Source: Bacillota bacterium (GTDB lineage Bacteria > Bacillota > Clostridia > Christensenellales > Christensenellaceae). From it: 19,481 bases of DNA. Positions 6,304 to 12,693 of this stretch are shown here, piece by piece; position 1 is the stretch's first letter, and every line of letters begins with the position of its first letter. The notes below the pieces were generated by a model. That model was given only the letters and a program-made list of their open reading frames with translations, did not search any database and was not told the DNA's origin. A program made the translations under genes and the position numbers. The stretch lies in the NCBI GenBank assembly GCA_023393165.1, contig JAEWMJ010000020.1, positions 1 through 19,481 of the forward strand. Direction: 5' to 3'.

Positions 6304-7860
6304 ATGTCTATGTTTTGTTTTCAATGCGAACAAACGGCGGGTGGCAAAGGCTGCACCATGAGCGGGGTATGCGGCAAGAAACCCGAAACCGCGAATCTGC
6401 AGGACCGTCTGACCGGGAAACTGGTGGGCCTGGCCCGTGCGGCTGAAAAAGGGACTCCAACCGAAAAAACCGACAAACTGGTGATGGACGCCCTTTTTAC
6501 GACCGTAACCAACGTGAATTTTGACGACGCGGCAATCAGCCAGATATCAGGCCGTGTGGACGCCGAGAAAAAAGCCCTTGGCGGCGAAGATGGTGAATTG
6601 GATATGCAGACGATCTGGGGAGCGGACGAAGACGTCCGCAGCTTAAAGGCGCTCATACTTTTCGGCATGCGCGGAATGGCTGCCTATGCGCACCATGCGT
6701 ACGCCCTGGGTCATAAGGACTCCGAGGTAAACGCGTATTTCTATAAAGGGCTGCGCGCGATCGGGAGCGATGCTTCCGCAGAAGAACTGCTCGGCCTGGT
6801 GATGGAACTCGGCCAGGTGAACCTGAAATGCATGGCTATGCTGGACGAAGCCAATACAGGCGCATACGGCGCTCCAGTGCCCACAAAGGTATCGACCGAT
6901 ATTGAAAAAGGCCCGTTCATCGTGATTTCCGGCCACGACCTCTATGACCTGAAAGAGTTATTGGAGCAGACGGAAGGCAAAGGCATCAATATCTATACCC
7001 ACGGCGAGATGCTTCCCGCGCACGCCTATCCGGAACTGAAGAAATATTCCCACCTGAAGGGCAACTTTGGTACGGCATGGCAGAACCAGCAGAAAGAATT
7101 CGACGGCCTGCCGGCTCCGGTATTGTTTACCACCAACTGTATCATGCCTGTCCGTCCGTCCTATTCGGACCGGATATTTACTACATCTGTCGTAGCATAT
7201 CCCGGCATGGTGCATATCGGAGATAAAAAAGACTTTACCCCTGTGATCGAAAAAGCGCTTGAACTGGGCGGATACCCAGAGAAGCACGAAATGAGCGGCA
7301 TCAACGGCGGACATACGCTGACAACGGGATTCGGCCACGGCACCGTGCTGTCGGTTGCCGATAAAGTAATAGACGCGGTGAAATCCGGAGCTATCTCCCA
7401 TTTCTTCCTGGTGGGCGGATGCGACGGCGCGCGTCCGGGCAGGAATTACTACACAGAGTTTGTGAAACAGACGCCCAAAGACAGCGTGATACTGACGCTC
7501 GCATGCGGCAAATACCGGTTTAATGACCTTGACCTTGGCGATATCGGCGGCCTGCCGCGCATCATGGACATGGGCCAGTGCAACGACGCGTACAGCGCAA
7601 TCCGGGTAGCGGTCGCGCTCGCGGAAGCGTTCAATACGGACGTGAACAGTCTGCCCCTGTCGCTTGTTCTCTCCTGGTATGAACAGAAAGCGGTCTGCAT
7701 CCTGTTGACGCTGCTTTCGCTGGGGATCAAGAACATTTACCTTGGGCCCACACTGCCCGCGTTCGTTTCTCCCGGAGTCCTCAAGGTGCTTGTAGAGAAA
7801 TTTAATATTTCGCCAATTTCGACGCCCGAAGAAGACCTGAAAAAAATACTGGGCAAATAA
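6304..7860 (+). CDS. hcp: Hydroxylamine reductase / hybrid-cluster protein (Hcp)
   Basis: 518-aa hybrid-cluster (prismane) protein of the cytosol. It reduces hydroxylamine in vitro and is now linked to NO reduction, S-nitrosylation and nitrosative defence. N-terminal Cys 5, 8, 17 and 23 (FCFQCEQTAGGKGCTMSGVCG) match the class I spacing that holds the first Fe-S cluster. All hybrid-cluster ligands are present: His211 (SGHDLYDL), Glu235 (THGEM), Cys279 (TTNC), Cys373 (GGCDGARPGR), Cys401 (ACGKYRF), Cys426 (GQCNDAY), Glu460 and Lys462 (WYEQK). The length fits class I/II enzymes. GGAGGAGAATTATT precedes the ATG. The ferredoxin and CRP/FNR neighbours fit an Hcp regulon. Confidence 0.98.
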   Translation: MSMFCFQCEQTAGGKGCTMSGVCGKKPETANLQDRLTGKLVGLARAAEKGTPTEKTDKLVMDALFTTVTNVNFDDAAISQISGRVDAEKKALGGEDGELDMQTIWGADEDVRSLKALILFGMRGMAAYAHHAYALGHKDSEVNAYFYKGLRAIGSDASAEELLGLVMELGQVNLKCMAMLDEANTGAYGAPVPTKVSTDIEKGPFIVISGHDLYDLKELLEQTEGKGINIYTHGEMLPAHAYPELKKYSHLKGNFGTAWQNQQKEFDGLPAPVLFTTNCIMPVRPSYSDRIFTTSVVAYPGMVHIGDKKDFTPVIEKALELGGYPEKHEMSGINGGHTLTTGFGHGTVLSVADKVIDAVKSGAISHFFLVGGCDGARPGRNYYTEFVKQTPKDSVILTLACGKYRFNDLDLGDIGGLPRIMDMGQCNDAYSAIRVAVALAEAFNTDVNSLPLSLVLSWYEQKAVCILLTLLSLGIKNIYLGPTLPAFVSPGVLKVLVEKFNISPISTPEEDLKKILGK

Positions 7861-7906
7861 AAAAAGAACCCGTGCGGCGGTCCTACGGGGCTGCTGATCT
7901 AACCTG

Positions 7907-7940
7907 CCCCGCTCTCCAAGCAATGGAGGGCGGGGTTTTT
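7907..7940 (+). terminator. Terminator of the ferredoxin-hcp operon
   Basis: CCCCGCTCTCCA (7907-7918) pairs fully with TGGAGGGCGGGG (7924-7935), with one G-U pair. The loop is five bases and five T follow. Confidence 0.95.
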
Positions 7941-7976
7941 AATTATGTTATTATGAATATATAAAACATCCTATTC

Positions 7977-8523
7977 TGTCATTCTGAGTGTTAGCGAAGA
8001 ATCTGTACGCTTTATCCGCTCTTTTGGCCTGTGTTTCGCACTTATTTATGCTCATCCTCTGCATACTTGAAGAGCGGAGGTTTGTGTCAAGAGTATATAT
8101 GGTATACAGACAATAAGGACATAGTCTACATATTTACAGTCTTAAAATTTGTGTGAAGCGATTATTCTATACCATCCATTGAACGTACAAATCTTTCCAG
8201 TCCGGATTAAATTCGCTTACCAGTATATTTTCTTTTGCCTCGTCCATCCCTTTATCTGTTTTTCTCTGGCAATCGCTGAATCAACATCATCCGTAAATTC
8301 AAAATATACCAACTTGCATACATTATACTTTTTAGTAAACCCCGGATTCCGTTTGTTTTTATGTTCAAGCATCCTCCGTTCCAAATTGTTTGTTACACCT
8401 GTATACAATACTTTATTATACCAATTTGTCAGAATGTATACATAGTACAATTATTATCACCTTCATAAACATGCCAAGCGGATTATCCGTCTGTACGGAT
8501 TCTTCGCTACACTCAGAATGACA
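7977..8523. mobile_element. Inverted-repeat element carrying a GIY-YIG gene
   Basis: The ends are inverted copies of about 33 bases: TGTCATTCTGAGTG at 7977 onward, and the reverse complement ending at 8523. They continue through TAGCGAAGAATC-GTAC with one extra base and a few substitutions. Weaker inward similarity (ATCCGC...TTGGC) extends the arms to about 50 bases. The 547-bp unit contains only a broken GIY-YIG gene. TGTCATTCTGAG...GCGAAGAATC repeats are, to my knowledge, dispersed through many bacterial genomes, often near small GIY-YIG genes. No target-site duplication is obvious. It occupies the gap between hcp and the aldo/keto reductase gene. Confidence 0.65.
8167..8450 (-). pseudogene. 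Frameshifted GIY-YIG nuclease-domain gene (UPF0213-like)
   Basis: The intact part encodes 76 residues of a GIY-YIG domain: YVYIL at 3-7, LYTGVTNNLERRMLEHK at 15-31, then AREKQIKGWTRQKKIY. After Tyr76 the frame runs to a stop (W, then TAA at 8217-8219). One frame over, the expected family ending continues: LVSEFNPDWKDLYVQWMV to a TAG at 8167-8169. Adding one base near 8221-8222 restores a 94-codon gene, so a single-base deletion is the simplest explanation. A sequencing error, or a short but still folded product, remains possible. The gene lies within the inverted-repeat element. Confidence 0.8.
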
Positions 8524-8575
8524 TGGGCGGGCCGTTGTGAGAGTATTGGTGCAGTCTCAGGCAAGCCCCACAGGT

Positions 8576-9685
8576 TTATTTATACAGTTCCGCGTGCACT
8601 TTTTTCAAAAGCTCGGGCACCGCGAGCGCCTGCGGGCAGTGCTTCACGCAGTCGCCGCAGTCTACGCACCTGTCCGCGCCCGTTCCGGACGGAATGATAG
8701 TGTCCTTGTACACAACCTTATCAATATTGTGCGGTTTTACAATCTGGTAGCTGTTATACAGCTTAAAAATCTCGGGAATAGACACGCCCGCCGGGCAGGG
8801 CAAACAATACCGGCACCCCGTGCAGCCGATGCTTTTTTTGGATTCATACGCGTCCTTGACAGCACGGATCAGCTTGAGATCGTCTTCCGACATGACATTG
8901 GGTCTGGAATCCTCAAATATCCGGAGATTATCCTTGAGCTGCTCTAAGCTGCTGGTTCCGCTGAGTATCAGCGAAACCTCGGGCATGTCGTACAGCCAAC
9001 GGAAGCACCATTCCACAAGCGAGCGCTTCTCGGGATAGCTGTCAACCAGTTCCTGCACTTCGGCCGGAATACGGTTTAAAAGATACCCGCCGCGCAGAGG
9101 CTCCATAATCACCATTGCCATACCCTTGCCGACGCCGTATTTCAGTCCTTCGAGCCCGACCTGCTGCTCCCCATCCAGGATATTGAGCTGTATCTGAGCC
9201 ATTTCCCAGTCAAACGCATCGGCAATTTCGCGGAACGCCTGCGTTGTGCTGTGGATGGAAAAAGCTTTATGGCGTATCTTGCCCTTCTGAACCATTTTAT
9301 CCAGGAATGAGAGCCCGTCGTGCCGTTTTACTTTTTTCCAGTTTCCGGGGTCCAGATTATGCAGCAGGTAAACGTCGATAATTTCCGTGCCAAGCCTCTT
9401 GAGTTCAATATCCAGGTATTTCTCAAAGTCCTGATGCTTGCGAATATTCCAGATCGGGCTTTTAGCGGCCAACAAAACCTTGTCCCGGTATCCGCCCCGG
9501 AGCGCCATTCCGACCGTCTCCTCGCTGCCGGTATAAACATAGGCGGTATCCAGGTAATTTACGCCGTGATCGATCGCGTACCGAACCATCCGGACCGCTT
9601 CCTTTTGATCTTTTGGAAAACGCATACATCCGAGACCGAACCTTGATACCTTATGCCCCGTATTTCCAAACTGCGTATATTCCAT
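8576..9685 (-). CDS. Aldo/keto reductase with C-terminal ferredoxin domain
   Basis: 369-aa cytosolic oxidoreductase. Residues 1-280 form the aldo/keto reductase TIM barrel with the catalytic tetrad Asp46, Tyr51 (LDTAYVYTGSEE), Lys75 (AAKSP) and His109 (YLLHN). A C-terminal extension holds two Cys sets: C288-x2-C291-x2-C294-x2-C297-P and C340-x2-C343-x2-C346-x3-C350-P. These suggest two [4Fe-4S] clusters, as in the COG1453 group of anaerobes. The clusters suggest exchange of electrons with ferredoxin rather than plain NADPH use (inference); the substrate is unknown. GGGAGAAAAGAG precedes the ATG. The gene is monocistronic, divergent from the isochorismatase-like gene, and has no clear terminator before the inverted-repeat element. 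Confidence 0.94.
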   Translation of the reverse strand: MEYTQFGNTGHKVSRFGLGCMRFPKDQKEAVRMVRYAIDHGVNYLDTAYVYTGSEETVGMALRGGYRDKVLLAAKSPIWNIRKHQDFEKYLDIELKRLGTEIIDVYLLHNLDPGNWKKVKRHDGLSFLDKMVQKGKIRHKAFSIHSTTQAFREIADAFDWEMAQIQLNILDGEQQVGLEGLKYGVGKGMAMVIMEPLRGGYLLNRIPAEVQELVDSYPEKRSLVEWCFRWLYDMPEVSLILSGTSSLEQLKDNLRIFEDSRPNVMSEDDLKLIRAVKDAYESKKSIGCTGCRYCLPCPAGVSIPEIFKLYNSYQIVKPHNIDKVVYKDTIIPSGTGADRCVDCGDCVKHCPQALAVPELLKKVHAELYK

Positions 9686-9744
9686 CTCTTTTCTCCCATG
9701 CCATTTTCAACAAATTTTGCAAAACTGCCTAATATTTCATTTAA

Positions 9745-9763
9745 ATTATAACCCAATGCATTG
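9745..9763 (-). promoter_or_regulatory. Likely promoter -10 and adjoining palindrome for the aldo/keto reductase gene
   Basis: On the minus strand TATAAT (9745-9750) is preceded three bases upstream by a perfect 10-base palindrome, CAATGCATTG (9754-9763). The -35 is poor (TTTTAA at 17 bases). The palindrome could bind a regulator, but no candidate is adjacent. Confidence 0.4.
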
Positions 9764-9871
9764 TTCCTTAAAAGAAAAATTTACAGAATATTGCTATATG
9801 AAGCTTCTTTTAACCATTTTATTTTTACGCCAAAAGGTTTATTATAGAATTAATAGAAAGGAGTGGTTAAT

Positions 9872-10432
9872 TTGCCGAAAGCGCTGCTTTTGATTGACAT
9901 ACAGAACGATTACTTTGAAGGCGGAAAATCTCCCCTCCCGCATTCCCAGGATGCCCTTGCAAAAGCGCAAAACGCGCTTTATACCTTCCGGATGGCCGGC
10001 CTTCCGGTTATCCACGTGCAGCATGTGAACATACGCAAAGGAGCGGCTTTTTTCCTGCCCGATACGGACGGCGTCCGGATACACGAAAATCTGACGCCGC
10101 TGGAAAGCGAATTTATAGTTGTCAAACACGCCCCTAACAGTTTTTATGAAACCGGCCTTGCCGGGCTGCTGGAATGGAACCAGATCAACGAGCTGATTGT
10201 ATGCGGGATGATGAGCCATATGTGCGTTGACACCACCGTACGCGCGGCAAAAGATCACGGAATTTCCGTTACACTCCTGGAAGACGCCTGCGCGGCCAAG
10301 GACCTTGTTTGGAACAAGGAAACGATTCCTGCCGAAACAGTGCACAAAACGTTTATGGCTGCGCTGAACGGGATGTTTGCAAAGGTAAGAAAAACGGACG
10401 AATTTCTGGGGAAACTGTACAAGGAGCCGTAA
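9872..10432 (+). CDS. Isochorismatase-family (Cys) hydrolase
   Basis: 186-aa cytosolic hydrolase of the isochorismatase/nicotinamidase superfamily. The catalytic triad reads Asp9 (LLLIDIQNDYF), Lys85 (VVKHAPNSFYET) and Cys118 (CGMMSHMCVDTTVRAA); the usual cis-peptide region just before the Cys (G-M-M-S-H-M) is present. Members cleave amides or vinyl ethers; the substrate here cannot be told. The GTG at 9863 overlaps the Shine-Dalgarno, so I start at the TTG at 9872-9874, eight bases after GAAAGGAG. The stop codon overlaps the next start (TAATG), so the two genes are translationally coupled. Confidence 0.9.
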   Translation: MPKALLLIDIQNDYFEGGKSPLPHSQDALAKAQNALYTFRMAGLPVIHVQHVNIRKGAAFFLPDTDGVRIHENLTPLESEFIVVKHAPNSFYETGLAGLLEWNQINELIVCGMMSHMCVDTTVRAAKDHGISVTLLEDACAAKDLVWNKETIPAETVHKTFMAALNGMFAKVRKTDEFLGKLYKEP

Positions 10433-10947
10433 TGAAAAATCTTCTGACGGATGAAAAATACGGCTTTATCAGCCGGAACGACAAGGATTTTATTACTGCT
10501 TATACCGGCGCCATGAAAGATATGGGCTATGTGCATAACGGCATTGAAAAATATGTATGCTGGGGCAAATACATGATCGCGTATTTGAAAGAGGGAATAA
10601 AAACAAAAAAATACGTGAGCCGGTTTTACCTGCGCGACGATGGCGTGATATTCCGCATGTATTTTACGAACATCGACTTCCACAGGGAATACATTGAAAA
10701 CGCGCCTGAGTTTATCAAATCAGCTTTTACGGGCAGCCAAGGTGATTGCAGGCACTGCAGCAATAAATGCAAAGATGAAAACGGAAACTGCTCTCACAGA
10801 AAAACATACACGATAGACGAAAAAGCTTATGAAAAATGCGACGGCGAGGTTTTCCTTTTTGAAAACCATGAGACGGAAAATATACCGGAGTATATGAAAC
10901 TGCTAAGGGAGTTTTATCCGGCAAAAAAGAAAACTGCGTCTGTTTAG
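10432..10947 (+). CDS. Uncharacterised Cys-rich protein (171 aa)
   Basis: I do not recognise a named family, although similar proteins occur as hypotheticals in Clostridia. It begins MKNLLTDEKYGFISRNDKDFI. The middle is mixed alpha/beta with many aromatics (GYVHNGIEKYVCWGKYMIAYLKEG, YVSRFYLRDDGVIFRMYF). The C-terminal part has a Cys cluster: C106-x2-C109-x3-C113-x6-C120, His122, and Cys136 (KCDGEVFLFE), a possible zinc or Fe-S site. There is no signal peptide or membrane segment. AAGGAG lies five bases before the ATG, which overlaps the upstream stop by one base. Coupling to the isochorismatase-like hydrolase suggests a shared task; the function is unknown. Confidence 0.85.
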   Translation: MKNLLTDEKYGFISRNDKDFITAYTGAMKDMGYVHNGIEKYVCWGKYMIAYLKEGIKTKKYVSRFYLRDDGVIFRMYFTNIDFHREYIENAPEFIKSAFTGSQGDCRHCSNKCKDENGNCSHRKTYTIDEKAYEKCDGEVFLFENHETENIPEYMKLLREFYPAKKKTASV

Positions 10948-11041
10948 CAACCGCGCCAACCGTATTTTATCAGAATCCCTCAGGTTCGAGAGGTTTTCCA
11001 TATGTTTATTATATGACTATATCCCAAAAGGAGGTTTCCTC

Positions 11042-11506
11042 ATGCTTAAAGAAAACACCCCGGCGCCCGATTTTACCCTTCCGGACGCATCCGGCAACCC
11101 CGTTTCCCTCTCCGATTTCAGAGGCAAAACGATCGTATTGTATTTTTACTCCAAGGACGGCACCGCGGGCTGCACCCGTCAGGCGCAGGCGTTCCGGGAT
11201 GCGTACGACGGATTTTTAAAACAGGACATCGTAGTGATCGGCATAAGCAAGGACACATCCGAAGCACACAAAAGGTTTATAGAAAAAAACAGCCTGCCCT
11301 TCATTCTGCTCTCGGACGCCGAACGAAAGGTCCTTCATGCCTACGATGTGTGGAAGGAAAAAAACATGTACGGCAAAAAGGTAATGGGCACGGAACGCAC
11401 CACCTATGTGATCGATCCGTGGGGAAAAATCCAGAAGGTGTTCCCCAGGGTGAAACCGGATACCAACGCCGCCGAGATACTGAACTATTTTAAAGATTTA
11501 TCATAG
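11042..11506 (+). CDS. bcp: Peroxiredoxin, Bcp/PrxQ type, lacking the helix-2 resolving Cys
   Basis: 154-aa cytosolic thiol peroxidase with a thioredoxin-like fold (APDFTLPDASGNPVSLSDFRGKTIVLYFYSKD). The peroxidatic Cys is Cys44 in S-K-D-G-T-A-G-C-T-R. The canonical P-x-x-x-T-x-x-C has Ser37 for Pro but keeps Thr41. The usual PrxQ resolving Cys five residues later is Gln49, and no other Cys is present, so it should work as a 1-Cys enzyme needing an external thiol. Arg118 in GTERTTYVID fits the conserved active-site Arg. AAAGGAGGTTTCCTC precedes the ATG. It is 14 bases upstream of the nitroreductase-type gene, so they form one operon. Confidence 0.93.
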   Translation: MLKENTPAPDFTLPDASGNPVSLSDFRGKTIVLYFYSKDGTAGCTRQAQAFRDAYDGFLKQDIVVIGISKDTSEAHKRFIEKNSLPFILLSDAERKVLHAYDVWKEKNMYGKKVMGTERTTYVIDPWGKIQKVFPRVKPDTNAAEILNYFKDLS

Positions 11507-11520
11507 AAAGGATTTATATT

Positions 11521-12129
11521 ATGTGCACGAACAGTATTTCGCTTTCACAGGCCATATTTTACCGGAGATCCATATATGGGATCGGGAAAGACGTTTCGCT
11601 GACGGACGAAGCCATCGAAGGGATCATCCGTCATTCGGTAAAAGCAGGCCCCTCGCCCTACAACTCCCAGAGCGGCAGGGCGGCGCTCCTTTTGCATGAG
11701 CATCACCAGAAACTTTGGGACTATGCTATTCATTTTTATGAAAAAACATTGCCGGAAGAATTTACCGCATCGATAAAAGAAAAGCTTCTCGGTTTTGCCG
11801 CGGGATATGGCACGGTCCTTTTCTTTGAGGACCAGGAAACGGTAAAATCGCTGCAAAAACGCTTCCCCAAGGTAAAAGATACATTCCCTTCCTGGTCTCT
11901 CCAGGCCTCCGGCATGCTGCAGTACAGCGTATGGATCTCGCTTGAGGAAAAGGGCCTGGGCGCAAGCCTGCAGCATTACAATTCCGTTTTGGACAGATTT
12001 GTAAAGGAAACATGGGATATCCCGGGAAGCTGGGAACTGATCGCGCAGATGCCTTTCGGGAATATCACAAAAGATCCTGACGCGAAAACATTTCTTCCAA
12101 TAGAGGAAAGGGTAAAGGTTTTTAAATAA
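11521..12129 (+). CDS. Nitroreductase-family flavoprotein, Frm2/Hbn1 type
   Basis: 202-aa FMN-dependent oxidoreductase. The N-terminal flavin site shows FYRRSIYGIG (Arg15-Arg16-Ser17) and PSPYNSQSGR (44-53), the form typical of the Frm2/Hbn subgroup, not the NfsB type. GYGTVLFFEDQETVKSLQKRFP, the S-W-S-L-Q-A-S-G-M-L-Q segment and AQMPFGNI...FLPIEERVKVF also match that group. Relatives reduce nitro compounds and are linked to oxidative stress and lipid signalling in yeast; the bacterial substrate is unknown. AAAGGATTTATATT precedes the ATG. It follows the peroxiredoxin gene in the same transcript and ends at a terminator, supporting a redox-defence role. Confidence 0.92.
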   Translation: MCTNSISLSQAIFYRRSIYGIGKDVSLTDEAIEGIIRHSVKAGPSPYNSQSGRAALLLHEHHQKLWDYAIHFYEKTLPEEFTASIKEKLLGFAAGYGTVLFFEDQETVKSLQKRFPKVKDTFPSWSLQASGMLQYSVWISLEEKGLGASLQHYNSVLDRFVKETWDIPGSWELIAQMPFGNITKDPDAKTFLPIEERVKVFK

Positions 12130-12144
12130 GCAAACATTGAGATG

Positions 12145-12176
12145 AAGGCGGGATAAAACCCCGCCTTAAATTTTTT
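12145..12176 (+). terminator. Terminator of the peroxiredoxin-nitroreductase operon
   Basis: AAGGCGGG (12145-12152) pairs with CCCGCCTT (12160-12167), followed by AAA and six T. Confidence 0.9.
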
Positions 12177-12253
12177 ATGTAAGGTCATTTTTGTATTTCC
12201 AGAATTCCATTAGGAAAATTTTTTTCTCAGGCCATATATTGGCAAAATAAGAC

Positions 12254-12312
12254 TTGACATTTTGACACTATTGTAATAGTATGAGGTCAAGGGCCCTGAC
12301 TATTGCAATAGT
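12254..12312 (+). promoter_or_regulatory. Promoter with two BlaI-type operators
   Basis: TTGACA (12254-12259), a 17-base spacer and TAGTAT (12277-12282) form a promoter. Operator 1, ACTATT-GT-AATAGT (12267-12280), covers the spacer and part of the -10. Operator 2, the perfect 14-base palindrome ACTATTGCAATAGT (12299-12312), lies between the start site and the ribosome binding site. Their centres are 32 bases apart, about three helical turns, so two repressor dimers could bind on one face. This fits autoregulation by the BlaI-type product, as known for bla and mec systems. Confidence 0.8.
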
Positions 12313-12329
12313 GTGAAGGAGAACTTACC

Positions 12330-12683
12330 ATGAAACTGTTTGATTCCGAACTTAAGGTAATGGACGTCCTGTGGAAGAGGGGCGACCTCACCGCAAAAGG
12401 GATATCGGATATTCTAAAGGAAGAGATATCATGGAATATGAACACCACCTACACGGTGATCAAAAAATGTGTTGCAAAAGGCGCGATCCAAAGAATTGAA
12501 CCCAATTTTATATGTCATGCGCTCATCACGAAAGAAGAAGTACAGGAAGAAGAAGTGGAGGAACTGATCGGCAAGATGTTCGACGGTTCCGCAGCACTGC
12601 TGTTTTCGTCCATGCTGGAAAGAGGAAAGATTCCCAAGGAAGTGCTTGACAAGCTCAACCGGATGGTAAAAGATTCAAAATAA
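12330..12683 (+). CDS. BlaI/MecI/CopY-family repressor
   Basis: 117-aa winged-helix repressor. FDSELKVMDVLWKRGDLTAKGISDILKEEISWNMNTTYTVIKKCVAKGAIQRI (4-56) is the family DNA-binding domain, with the conserved W-x-x-N-T-x-x-T recognition helix written as W-N-M-N-T-T-Y-T. The C-terminal helices (VQEEEVEELIGKMFDGSAALLFSSMLERGKIPKEVLDKLNRMVK) form the dimer part. In BlaI/MecI the protease partner causes cleavage near the start of this part; I cannot place the bond. AAGGAGAACTTACC precedes the ATG. It is 10 bases upstream of the BlaR1-type gene, the usual order for a sensor operon. No beta-lactamase or other target gene is adjacent. Confidence 0.95.
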   Translation: MKLFDSELKVMDVLWKRGDLTAKGISDILKEEISWNMNTTYTVIKKCVAKGAIQRIEPNFICHALITKEEVQEEEVEELIGKMFDGSAALLFSSMLERGKIPKEVLDKLNRMVKDSK

Positions 12684-12693
12684 AGGTGATATT

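Noticed and set aside
6958..7923. 321-codon minus-strand frame opposite hcp
   Set aside because: It is antisense to the fully conserved hcp gene, has no ribosome binding site and shows His/Arg/Gln-rich nonsense typical of a shadow frame.
7977..8523. CRISPR array or attachment-site pair formed by the TGTCATTCTGAG repeats
   Set aside because: There are only two copies, they are inverted and not direct, and there are no spacers, integrase or tRNA gene nearby.
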